DNA from: Synanceia verrucosa
Taxonomy: Eukaryota > Chordata > Actinopteri > Perciformes > Synanceiidae
Length of the DNA stretch: 64,000 nt
Direction: 5' to 3'
Assembly (NCBI GenBank): GCA_029721515.1
Contig: CM056562.1
Span: 14,603,335-14,667,334 of the forward strand
Part shown: in pieces, positions 1 to 13,087 of the stretch
Layout: each line of letters starts with the position of its first letter
Numbering within the stretch: position 1 is the first letter of the stretch
Made by a program: the position numbers and the translations under genes
Notes under the pieces: generated by a model
What the model was told of the DNA's origin: nothing
Seen by the model: the letters and a program-made list of their open reading frames with translations, nothing else
Database searches by the model: none

Positions 1-2001
1 AGACTCCCCATCTGTTAATACGGCTTCATTATATTTTACATTGACAAGTAGAATAAATTTCTCCATAATTAAGGATGACTACAAAGAGGAGAAAGCCCAT
101 GATATATTTATCACACATAGCAAGAGGATCAAACCACAACTCCTTGATCTAATCTGGATCAAAAGGCTTGAAGAAAAATAATAAAGTAAGATAAGCTCAG
201 GAATGGAATTCCATTAAGCAGAAAGTTATCATCTATATTTAGTATGAACCATAATAAAGCATTTTCAAAGCCTTTATCATCCCTATAAAGGCTATCTGAA
301 ATCTACTTCTCTTGTACTGTGTCCAATACTGAAAGCTGTTGCTGTACAGGCCGGGCTCAGCTGAAGGGTGTGAATGCGACGAGCAACACTTCTTGAGTTA
401 CACCAGTGTTTGAGTTGCTCTCCTGAGAGCAAGGCACCAGGGACACAACTTGATAGGGATTCTGGCCAGAGGTATAGCAACTTAGCGAGGCAGCTCGGAC
501 AAACATGATAAAATCTAGTAAGGGCTCAGATATGAGGACAAAGACAACACAGCTGTAGTGAATACCACGTCAGCCGAGATGTTCAGGGTCTCCCAGTTTT
601 ACCACCTCCAAAATCTCACATCTTTAAAACAACCTTGTTTTTTGGTTCCACATTTATCTATCTTCTGTGCTTTTGGACTCAGGGTGAGACATGTATTTCA
701 TCAACCCCACAAGAGGGCCAATAATATTCAGTATGTTTACTGAGAGACAAAAAGTAGTGTACTGTTAATGGGAATGCTGTGTGTATGGCTCTGTGTTTAA
801 CTCTGGCTCAGAGTGACAGATCAGATGGTTAGATGGAGGGGGAGATAATGACCTTTCAGGCCTTTCAAATGATGAGATTCTTCGCGATCCAAGCCGGGAA
901 CATAAACATGTGTTGATGCCGTTTGATGTCGGTGCATCGCTGGCAAGCGAAAAAAAAATACCATGCAAACCACTAAAAGAGGTAAAAGGGCAGTGAAAGT
1001 GAAATATCTAATTTGCAAAGACTTTTCAAACCACTGACTGCTTGGGTGCATTTACAGTCTTTGCCATCTTACACAGTGCTGTCAAACCACTAAGACTACA
1101 ATGGTCCGTCCACGTAGGAGCTGACTGTGAAAAACCACAGAGTGGCAGAAATAATGACAGCTGAAAAGTTGCATTCAAGGGGGACTGCTCTAGTGCTTCA
1201 CTGTCTGATCCTGTGAGCTTGTGGATGATTGGTGCTCTAAGTGGAGCCATTGGCATCTCTTCATACCAGGTGGCTGAGGGAGTCGTTGAAAAGTATTTCA
1301 AATATGTGCATGCATGTCATCAGGCATCGTGTGTGTTGGTTATGCAACTCGTGCCCGGTTATCAACCATCTATCTCTGCAACTCCACTATTTTTTGACAA
1401 GATACTCCACCTGTAAACGAGCCCTGTCTAGAGTAAGGCCATAAATGGAGCCTGGCGCTGACAGCCGCTGGCCTGGGTTAAATGATAACCTTGAACAGGT
1501 CGTGGTGGCACTCTTTATCTCCTCCCAGCACAGACCACCTTATTGTCCCTCCCCCTCAAATACCCCCCTCCAGCCAATCCGAGATGGGATAAAGGACTAG
1601 CACACCTTTCAGCGGCTCTTTGACAGCAGGGAGACAGAACCCACACACCTGATAAGTGATACCCGTTAAGTTTTATAGGCTCTGAGCTGTGAAAGAGCGG
1701 TTGTCTGCGGTCTGCTTATTTATGGGAAGCCGAATGGGTTGCCTTGGGATTTAGTTCTTCCCCTCCAAACACAGAGCCCCAGGTGTTTGCAGGGACACAG
1801 GCAGTAGAAAATTCACTGCAGTCTGTTTTCCATCTAAATCTTCAAGGACATTCAAGCACTGCTATACTGGAGGTCTGTCAACTGTCAGTCTCAATTGAAA
1901 AACGTGACCAAAAGCACAGTATCTCAGTGATAATGTACACTCTTGTTGTGTTCAAGCGCTGGTTATGAGCTAATCCAAGGTGGGTAATCTGTAGGACATA
2001 C
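1..2001 (-). other. hpse2: hpse2 intron 10 (partial)
   Basis: Continuation of the intron downstream of exon 10, running off the left edge. No coding homology, clear repeat or RNA gene was recognised. The short open frames are isolated and lack splice context. Confidence 0.7.
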
Positions 2002-2147
2002 TTGTAGTAGCTGGTACAATGGGCGTAAATACGTAGCTTGTCTCTTATGACTCGTCCTGGTTGTGGCTTCCTCTGCAGTCCAGCCACCCGCACAGCCAAA
2101 ACCCTCGGACCAACCAGACGTTTGAAGACCAGAGAGAACCAGTAATC
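2002..2147 (-). CDS. hpse2: hpse2 exon 10
   Basis: The acceptor cttacag|GATTAC and donor ACAA|gtatgt give 146 nt. It encodes DYWFSLVFKRLVGPRVLAVR, VAGLQRKPQPGR and VIRDKLRIYAHCTSYY, a clear match to HPSE2. The exact donor is slightly uncertain: a second possible gtccta lies 4 nt further on. The strong gtatgt was chosen. Following exons (VRGSITLF.. to the C-terminus) were searched for at 1-2001 and not found. Confidence 0.92.
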
Positions 2148-5100
2148 CTGTAAGGGAAACGCCACACAAGCCCACATTTGGAATTATTTTAATAGCAGTA
2201 TGAGTTCATTTTTTCATCATCATGCTCAGGATGAGATTCACCTGGTTGTTGTTTAGTTTAGGTTGTTTAGACCTGATCTGTCTGACTGCTGGGAAACAGT
2301 TTAAAAGAACTTGCATCTCCACTGTAGTTAAATACAAGCAAAAATCCAGCATAATATTTTTAATGAAAGAGAGTATTCACAGCAGCAATGTTGGATTCTA
2401 GATTCCATGAAAGAAAAGACTGCTAAAATGTTGCTTTTTTTCCTCCACCAATGAAATGTCCAGGTAATGTGAGTTTCACAAACGGTGATCATTAATAATA
2501 TGCTAGTTGTTGACAGGATGAAAAAAAGAGAAATATTCCACAAAAATGTCAGGTCTATTTGGAGCTTACGGCCCAAAGTAACATGTCACATTGTACTGAA
2601 CAACTGCTGACCCTTTTGGACTTGATAGGTCTTAAATATGACATTTTACAAAATAATATGCTCCATCATTGCTTTTGTGTTATCATTGTTGAGTGGTCCA
2701 CAACACTGTCTCACTCCATAGACTACACAGACTCAACACCTCACCGAGAGACCCAGAACAACATGTGTTCCTCAGGAAGTTCCCATGCAATCCTGCATAT
2801 GGCAACATTTAAGGGCTTCTTTTTTCCATGCAGGCTTTAACTTAATTTGCTGCCAAGGCATCGAAGAAGCAGAGCACAGTATGGAACTGTATAGTGTCGG
2901 CCACAGGCAGAGGGATGACGGGCCGAATCTATGGCCAGAGCTACGATCTATGATTACTACACTGTGTATAAAACAAACTTTGGAATTTTATTTGTGCAAG
3001 ATGGCCAGACTGTTGCTGTATTCATATACCCGCATGCTTTGTGTTTAAAGTTCACCACTCAAGTAAAAGCAGCCATCAATAAAGCAACATATATTTAAAC
3101 TACAGCTATGATAAAATCCCTGACCAGAGCAAGAAAAATCCCACGTTTGTCTCAACTCTCCAGACAGACAAACATCTATTGGAGAAACAACCATCTCTCT
3201 GATATCCTGACTCAAGGAAAGTAAAACTATATGCCAGAGGCCAATCAAGCCTCAGCTGCACAGTAAAGAGGATATAACAAGAAGAACAATTAATCTTTAG
3301 TGTTTCGCTTAATACGGCAAATGAGAGTCAGACTGCCTGGTTGAGACGCCGTTAATCCGTAAGACTCCAGAGATCAAAGTATGAGTTCATACTGTTACAC
3401 TGCATCTAGCAGGAAGTTCAACATGTCAGTGTTTTTAATTTAACTTGATCCATGAAGAAGTTAACAATCTTCCCGCTAATTGGCTTTCTCATAAAAAAAA
3501 ACTGCTGAAAAAAAAGAAGAGAAAACACATCCAGGAAAAGATCCAAATATGCAAAATGGAGGGTGTTTGTGAGGGTTATATATTAACCTGAAATATTTTC
3601 TCTTTAGAGCAAGGGCAAACTTTAATATCAATACGCCTTCACCAACTGTGAATACATAAACACTAAATATGGACATTTTGTGTTCTGATTCTTACCTCAC
3701 TTTAGTTTACAAACCGGGAAACAACAGACTTGTGTAAATACAACAAAACAGAGCAAAGGTAGACTGTTCGAGTCATTCAGAGGGCGGGCGCTTTTAACTG
3801 GATTCTACCAATGGGGGAGTCATCCTACGTGAGAAGAGGCAAGGTCATAAATTGTCCCGTGCAGAAGACAAGTTGGCCCTGCAGTGAGCTCTCTCAGCAG
3901 GTAGGCTGGTGCAGCCTTTAGACATCCAGCCATGTTAAAAGCATTGTGATCCTAGCGGGAGATCATCATTCCTAGAAAACTAATGAAGACAGAGAGGAAA
4001 GAAAAATGAAGCCATGTCAATTGTTACATGTCTTATGGTTTGAAGTGAGACAGAAGAAAGTGCATGTTGGCTCGAGAGAACTAATGAGGGATTTAGTGAA
4101 AAATGCTTGTCAAATTTTGTAGAAGTGATGAGTTCATGAGCCCAATAACATTAGCAGTTAAAATTGTATTTTGGGATTGCCAACTCGTTCTGGCAGCTAC
4201 TTCTGACCAAAGCAATAATCTTGAATAATAACAAATGTTTGATTCCATCATCTTTCTTTCTTTATTGTAGAAACAATGATTTGACATGCATGCCTTTAAT
4301 ATACCCCCTGTTCTGCCTCCGCTTAATATAAAGCCTGTTTTACAAAATTAATAAATCATTTTTATGAACTTGGCTCATGGTAGAGTTTTAACTCCTTTAT
4401 ACTGTTGACTTATTTTTTCACCCGACAAAATTAGATCAAGTTATTATGAAGACAAGACTTAAAAGAACCCCTTTTTAATGGAAATAAATTACCAAGAAAC
4501 ATCTCACGTTCAGCTATGAGTACAATAAAGGAACGTCACAACCTCAACAGCAGGCCTTCTACACATCTGTTCCCCTCGTAGGCCTATGCACAACTAAATA
4601 AAAGAAAAGTGAATATCAGATGATTGATATCATATATTGTTGACTAAACTTGTATCTCTGTCCCTGCATGACTCAGACCAAACCACGGAGGGACTTGGGA
4701 TTGGGCAGGTCCATTTCACACAGTGTTGCAGGCTATTTTACTAACATGCCTACATATCAGCTTCTCAGGTTGCATATCTCTCACCGGCCGACTGTCCCGC
4801 ACAGAGAAGCACACAGTTGTGATGGGGGTTGAGGGGAGCAGTGACACTGTCCTGAGCTACTGACAAAGGGCTAAGGTTACATGGCATTTCGCTCCCGCGT
4901 CTAAGCACTCATCACCACTAAACGCCTTTCATCTCACCTAATAGCTCCCACGGGAAAGAGCGAGAGGTGCCACCGAGGCCCTGGGTCTGGAACAGAAAAG
5001 GTCCAGAATGTAACAGGACTGCTCAGGTCAGACCCGTGTTATTACCATGACGAAGGGTGAAATGAGGTCCTGACAATCAGAACCAGTAGCAATGCTAATT

Positions 5101-8100
5101 CTTGCTGAGCTGAACTTGAGAGACTCACGGGTAAAGGGTTAAAGTTCTGGTCCACCAGGTGCGTATATCCATAGTCAAAGAAGGAGTGACGCAAGACGAC
5201 ATCAATCCCCTGAACAGCAGCCATGCCCAGCGCGTTCACCCATCTGGAATACACATGAGCACAGAAAATAAAAATACATGACATATTGGAAATAAAAAAA
5301 AAAAAAAAAAATCTCATCTTGCTGGTTCAATTTATTTTTATCAAATGGTATTATTATCCACAGAACACACCACAGTGGTTTGTAAAGCAGTGACAGTATT
5401 ACAACAGTACTTACAGAAAGCCAGCAGCGTACGTGTCAGAGAGATTACTGATGCCTCCAGCCCACGCCGGCCCCAGTCCACCCAGCCACACCTTCTTACC
5501 AGGAGTATGTGTGTTCACAACCTACAGTGAGAATCAACAAAATCCACACTGAAATCATCTTTTTTTTTTTTTTTTTTTTTTTTGTTAAATTTTGGTCCAG
5601 CATTGAGGGATAACACTGTAACCAGCAGCTGTGAAACAAGTGAAAGGGCAAGTGAGCAGCCCTAATGTAACATTACATTCACTAAACGCAGTGCCGCCCC
5701 TCCCTAAACACAGAACACGCACTGTGCGTAGGGCCACATTTTGTGTGAGGGGACACATTTGCATATGCGCAATGGATCCAAATAAAATAGAGTAGGGCCT
5801 CCAAATAAAATTTCACTTAGGGCCCAAATTTGGTCAGGGGCAGTCCTGACTAAATCTACTTGATTTCGCTGTTATTATAAGAGTGTGATGACATGGAATG
5901 GAAATAAATACAGACAAATAAAACGTTTCCTTTGCTTGTTGCTTGAGACCTCACGGAGACAAAGAGACATCAAGATTTCAACCACATTGCTGAAGCCACC
6001 TCATCACAGCACTCAATGGATGTATCCCACTATTTTGTTGTCTCCCGGCAATGCATCACTAAGCCAGATTTCAGAGTGAATGTTGTCACACTTACAATAA
6101 CAACCTGTCAGGGCACTTTTAGTGGACATAAATTGATAACGCCAAATTTCTCGGACAGGATTGCATTGCAGTCTGTGAGCGGCTGCCGTCTGCAACATAT
6201 TTGCTCATTACTGGACCAATTTCTGGAATTGTTGGTGCTCTTTGTCTGTTAGACACAAAATCAGTGGACCATTACCAAAGGATCACATTTTTTTTAATAC
6301 GAGTAAACTATTTTAACTACTATTTTTTGTTGAATCCTTCTCTGCAAACTGATGGAAAGTCATTCCATCTGGCAATAAACAACAGGTACATGAAATGGTA
6401 CAAAATGATAAAGACGCACACAGAATAACAATGTATCAGTACACAAACCAGAAACAAAAAAATACTGTATGTAGGCCCTTTGGCACTGTTCATGTCTTCA
6501 AACTCAGCAAGTCTGCTTCAGCAGCTAGTCCTGATAATATTACTTTATGATGGAGACAACCATTTCACCCCGAGGGCTCACACATGTGGCCTTATCATCG
6601 CAAAAACTCGCTGAAAGTTGACTTGGCAAACTCAAATAAAATGCAAATATAACTGACCTGATATACGACCCCTGAAATATACACCAGACATTAATCAAAT
6701 AGTGTATCTACAACTCTAGAACTGACTTATGGTATGCAACAAGCAGGCCCTTCAGAAATAGCTGATGTGGATGTATACAGTATGATTTACATACATAAAC
6801 TGACATTATTCATGGTAGAAGTTAAATTTCAGGACCATAAGGGAAACTTAAGCACCTTAGTTACTTTAGTGAGCTGCTCTGAAAGTGTGTCCAGCAGACG
6901 AGTTTTCAGGAAGTCCTCCACTTTGTTCACTCTGCCATCCATGTAATAACTGCAATGGAAACGTGAGGAAATGTTGTGAGAGAGACACTCTTTACAACGT
7001 GAGCAACAAACATCACCTTATTACAGCACAGAGGATAAAAATAATCAGAAACATACCAGCTTTATTTTAATTCACCATCAACTTTACATAATGGTATGAT
7101 AAAGACAATTTTGGCAAAGTCAAAAGTCTTCATATTCACCAAAATAAAGGTACCATGGTGTCTCCCCAACAGTAACACACACTCCATATTACATGCTATT
7201 AAAAGGTTATTGATTTTTTTTTGTCAAACCTGTCCAACTGACAATCCCAGTGCCATCTACCTTCATCTCTTTTGTAAAGAATATCCCATTATATACTATA
7301 AAAAACATCACTTTACCAGGCAGGTTAATGGCATGTCAACTGTAAACAAGATTGAGATAGTAATGTCACAAATGCAACACTAACGTGGATTTCCAATAAG
7401 CACTGCTGCAGTTCATTATGCATCGCAAGTTTAAAATCCAAATCACTATGTGTGACTTTCAACTACAACAGCCACAATGTACAGGCACTGACATATTAAA
7501 TTATACTTATTGTCTGTCCAGTTCTATGTGGGATTGCACTGGAATTTCATACTTAACACATCCAAGTGTGTGTGTGCACGAGAGAGAGCGAGAGGGGGGA
7601 GGTTTCGAAAGCACAATGAGAAAAGGATTAATGGAGCCAAAGTCCTGAGGAACGTCACTGTGGTCAGACACGAAGCCTCTCCAAGATCAGCTGCAAGAGG
7701 CCAAGAGAGAAAACAAGAGAGCAACAACCACATACTCCAGTTCATGTGTCAGCTACAATTAAACACATTTACATCTTATTTGCACTGCAGAAGAAAAGAA
7801 ATAGTTATATTTCAGGCTGTCCTCAACTAAAGAAAGTCTTAGTTGACTGAGTGATCTGACATCGTAACACTGGACAATTGGCATATCTATAAAACTGAGT
7901 TTCTACGCAAAAAAAAAAATAATGCAAAGCACCACTTCAAATCTTACGTAGACATACTCATAATTCTCTTGGAAATAATTCAGCATTTTGCTGAACTGAT
8001 CTATATTCATCCAGAAAGTACCTGCTTCACAAAATATTCATAACACCTTTTTTAGTTGACAGCAGCAGGATACCAACGATAGCTTATAATCTTATAAATT

Positions 8101-11100
8101 AATCATCCAATGGAGGATCCTGGAGGATGAGCCTTCACTTCACCTGAATTTGCAGAATGACGTCATCATCATAATGGCAGAAAATTATGTTTTCAAATTT
8201 TGTAACCCAGTGAGGTCATATAAGGGCAACAACGCTGACATAGAACAGACTGTAGCATTTCCAAATCATTTGCTGCAACAGGAACTTGCACGCATGAGAG
8301 TAAAATGACTCATATAGAGGAATTATCTTTTACAGCACCATGACAAAATACAATAACAGAAACAGATGTATAACCTGTTAATTAGCAATTCAGAAAATCT
8401 GTGATTCATTGCTGAGCAGATCTCTCTTCTGATTTTTCAAAAGCAACAAATGTTATTAATCAAATTCCAGATTAGTCCTGCTTAAAGCGGCAAACACTTT
8501 GTTCCAGTTTAGATTTTTTTCTTCCAAAAAAAACCAGACAATTCTCCAATAAAGCTCTGCAAGGCAATTTACAATTGAGACAATCATGTTGCTTAAAAAT
8601 ACTAATCAGCAGCACATTTCTCAATCAAAAGTTCAACAAATTAAAGGGATAATAGATAATGACAAGGAAGATGTGCAATGCACCATAATCATAACAACTG
8701 CAGCATCAACATATTCCACAACAAAAGTCAAACCTTTCTGTTTGTTTTGTCTGATGTGTCAATAAAACTGCTGAGAACAGAGCTGAGATCTGTTCATATG
8801 GGCTGAAGCAGCGTGTTGCAATCTGAGCTTAATTTCGTTGAAAACGTCATCGTTGTGTTGGAAAAAGTCCCAAACTCCTGACATCAAACTGTAAATAACG
8901 CATGGATTAAGTCATAGCTTTACACAAATTATTTGGTTATCCTGTCTTCTTTCTAGAGAGCTCACAATAATTCTTCAGTCCAGATCCTGGCAAAGAAATT
9001 CCAGTTTGTATATGGAAACAGACTAAAAAACAGAATGAGTTATTATGGTTATATATTGCACTACAAATCAGGACTACTGGGGCTTTTGGCTATGGTCTAT
9101 AAACTCTAAGAGCAACAATACAAGATTTGCTTACTTTACTTCAGTTTGGTGGTTCATTACAGCAGAATCCCCATACAGAAGTGAGTATAAAAAAAAAAAA
9201 AGTACACTGACCGGGATCGATGTGGATTATATTCACAATATTGCTCAAGGGCTCAAGTCTAAGCTCCTGAAACAGAACCAAGAACTTTTCCTTTGTTCCT
9301 CCAGAATTTGGCATGATACTTAAGCTGCCAGACTGACCAAAATTCAATAAAATGCAAAGATGAAAAAACACTGTATCCAATTGTTTTCAGACAAAGATCC
9401 ACTTGGTCGACTTTTTTTTTTTTTTTTTAACACAACTCTCACTGAGCCAGCACCGCATCAAAGACAACGTACTAGCACAACTATCTAGCACTCTATTAAC
9501 ACAGAAACACAGACAACCCACAGCAGAAATAGAAGTCATCAAAAGTCCTGAAGAAATATTGGTTCCTATCACATTAATGTGTAGCATTAGATTAGATTAG
9601 ATAAAACTTTATTGATCCTTTCAGAGAGTGCCCTCTGGGAAATTCAAGGTAATTTAGGTAATGATCGCAGAGCATTGTAATTAATTGTTTGGTTATTACA
9701 GTCCCCACCTCCAAACCAAGCTCCTTGTGTACATCATTATGTCATTTATTAGTAATGTTTAAGTATTAAAAAGTAACTACTGTAAAGCTGCAGTGGAGCA
9801 AAATGCAAATAGTTAAGTAAAGCATGAATATATTCTGTAACAGTTTACTTGTAATAACATGAAGTGTCAAAGAATGGCCATCTGGTGTTGAGAGGTTTGT
9901 AGTAAGCGAGGGGGTCGCTAAGGAGGATGATGATGATGTGTTCCCTGATGTGGACCAGCAGGCTATCGTCAGATCAATCATTACATAGCAGCTGAAGGAT
10001 ATGGAGCTTCCCTCAGGAATGCCATCCGTGAATTTACTGTCTCTCTGTGTTTTTCAGAGTGGAAAGAAGGAGATCGCTAACATCTTTCTTCTCCTCTCAG
10101 CTGTAAATAATCAGCACAATGACAATGAACGAGATACTGGTGGGTATAATGTGTCATCCTAGTCTGCTGAAGATATAACTGTGTGTAGCTGCAAAGGGTA
10201 AAACTCATGAATGTGTATGTTTGTAAGTAAAAGCTGCTTCTGATTCACTTTCAGGTCTCAGTGCATAGTTCAAGAAGTGTTCATTTCTAAAAGCAAGGGT
10301 CATTAAAGCGACCCTTTCATCACTTCTCACTTCATTATTAAAATCAGTTTAGTAAGGGGCTTTTGCTTTCTTGTTTCAGATGTTCACACCACTAACACCC
10401 CACTGCTGGAACAATTACTGCACAGCTCATATTAATGATGTTGCTCAGGGGCATGTTAGCAGCAAATCGTAAAGTTGTCACTTTTCTTGCCCTTAGTTTC
10501 AGGGCTAGAACTGGCTGCCGTCTGCTCACACATTTTTGACTTTTCTCTCACCTTGAAGCAGCTCCTGTTAGGTACGGAGGCAGAACACGTTCACTCAGTT
10601 AACTTTAGAGGGTGTTGGTCTTTCAGTTGTACTAGAGTCCGTTCACCCAAATGCTATATTTTATTTGCCATGCAGGTGTGAAATGTTCGCATGAGAGATT
10701 TTTGCCAACACCTCAATATAAAAGATGTGAATTGAGTTTTTGAGTTTTTTCTGAGGCTGTATTTTTGTTAGGCACAGAAATTCACTGCCAGCGACAGGAT
10801 TTTTCCCAGTGCTTAAGAAGCATCATCACGTGAAGGTGCTAAGAAATTAATTGATTTTCATGACTTCAGAGTTACTTTACTTTAACTTACATTGAGGTTG
10901 AAGTTCTTCTTTTTTTAATGGAATCAGATATGGAACAGCTCATTGGACATAAATGTAGTTTGTTACTGAATTTGGTCAGCCAGTGACGAAATGTCTTTCA
11001 AGTACAAAGGTGAAAGAGTTCAGCACCGGACAGCGACCATGGAGTTACAATTAAAAACAATACAACAACGGAACAACAACAAGGAAATGTTTGATAATGA

Positions 11101-13046
11101 TCAGATTAAACGGCAATCACAACATCAGAAATAAAATAAATAATATATAATAAAGTGCAGCCAAAAGGAAAAGTGCAAGGTCTTTAGCTTATGGCTGCTA
11201 ACTGTGCACACACCTGAGAAACACACTGCTTATCATCACAATCAGTGATGATTCGATTGCAGACAAAAATAACTTGTAGGGATGTCAGCTGGGATCAGCT
11301 CCGGCCCCCCCACCACCCTGAACAGGATAAGCAGCAGTTACCAGAGGATGGATAGATGAATGAATGAATGGATGAATGAATGAAAGGCTGCTGATGCACA
11401 TGCATTCTGCTGTGTATTGTTATCATGTTATGGTCAGATTAAATGTCCAGGATGACATCAGAAATGAAGGGAATAATATCCAGAGTGCATTCAACCTATG
11501 CCTTTCAACTTTTGTCCCCACACCTTTCTCTTGAACAGTATTTAAGATTCATCCTCTGGATCTCATAAACATCTGTAAAAACATTTGCTGAGATATATCA
11601 GCATGGAAAAAAAGAGGCAGACAGACTGACGTAGTCACAAACTGTTGATTTTTTTTTTTTTCTTATCTGATATATAATAATCAAGCATAATATTATGACC
11701 ATCTGCTGAATATTCTGTTGGTCCCCTTTTTGCTGCCATGACATCCCTGACCTGACCCCTGACAGTGTGTTGTGGTACCTGACACCTTTCTATCAGAACC
11801 AGTATTAACTTCTCTGGTCTACCTGCATCAATGATCCTTGATCCTTAACCATCACAGTTTGGTTCTTGTTGTCAGCTCATTCAAATCTTCACGCTTTCCC
11901 ATTTTTCCTGCTTCTAACACATCAACTTTGAGGACAAAATGTTCATTTGATGCCTTATACTATATATCCCAGGTACCATGATGAAGAGATAATCAGTGTT
12001 ACTGACTTCACCTGTCAGTGGTCATAATGTTATGCCTAATTGGTGTATAGTGTACTACAAATGAAATTCTTCCTTTCACCTCCACTGTACTACTGTACTG
12101 GCAGGAAGGCACAGAACTTATAACTCAAAACCTGACCAAATAAAAGCAAAACAGTACAAGAAGTCAGTTTTCTTTATCATGTGGCTGACCTGACCCTTTA
12201 ACTTACGGAAAACTATCAGGGTTAGGGTTAAAATGCTCTGAAAAGAAAAATAGGTGCATCTGAACAACCAGGCAACATTTCGACCCACAGGATAGCCCAA
12301 TACTGCAGAAAGAAGGAAAGAGAGACAGAAAGTGGATGACTGCATAGATCATGTTTGTCCAAAAATGGATAAGCAATAATTGAGACAAGATGCTGCAATG
12401 TTGTGGAAACGACATCATAATGCGAAACCCACATTGATGTTTCGTGATCTGCAGGTACACAATTACGTCACCACCTAGCCAACAAGTTTCATCACCACAA
12501 AACACACTCTAAGAAATCCATACAATGCTCTGAACTAGTTTACAGTGAATTCTGCATTTCCAACCTACTTGATTCTAAACAACCAGCTGCAGTGGAGGAA
12601 AACCTGTGTCGTAGACGTGTTAATTAGTGGTCTCCACATTTATACGTTTGGCTTCTTTTGTAGAGGTCAGAGCTGCTGTCACGCAGGCTGGTTACACTGG
12701 AATCTGGATCTCGAGTGTAAAGCGGCTAATTGACAGAGGGAACAAGCCAGAGCATATGGTTTGATTTTAAAAGTGTGGGTGGTGTTTTTCTAAGACTTAC
12801 TGACAGCCCTGCCTCCTTCCGTTTCTCCTAATTTCCCCTAATTAGACCTGACCTTCACCTTAATGACCACTCACTCAATCACACAGGGTTTGTCTGAGCT
12901 TCCAGTGGGTGTGTCTTTCTGTACAAGTCTAACACATGTGCATAAAGAGATATTGTTAAAAACATAGAGGAAAAGATCGAAGCATTGATGTGTCAGTATG
13001 CATTCCCACAGGATGTGCAATAGACACGTCAGGTGTTACTAATTTA

Positions 13047-13087
<41 letters not shown>

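Noticed and set aside
6855..6870. Alternative hpse2 exon 7 donor gtaact after CTCACTAAA (6864)
   Set aside because: It keeps frame but makes the protein three residues short. The downstream gtgctt donor restores the family length (LTKVTK versus IRKIQK).
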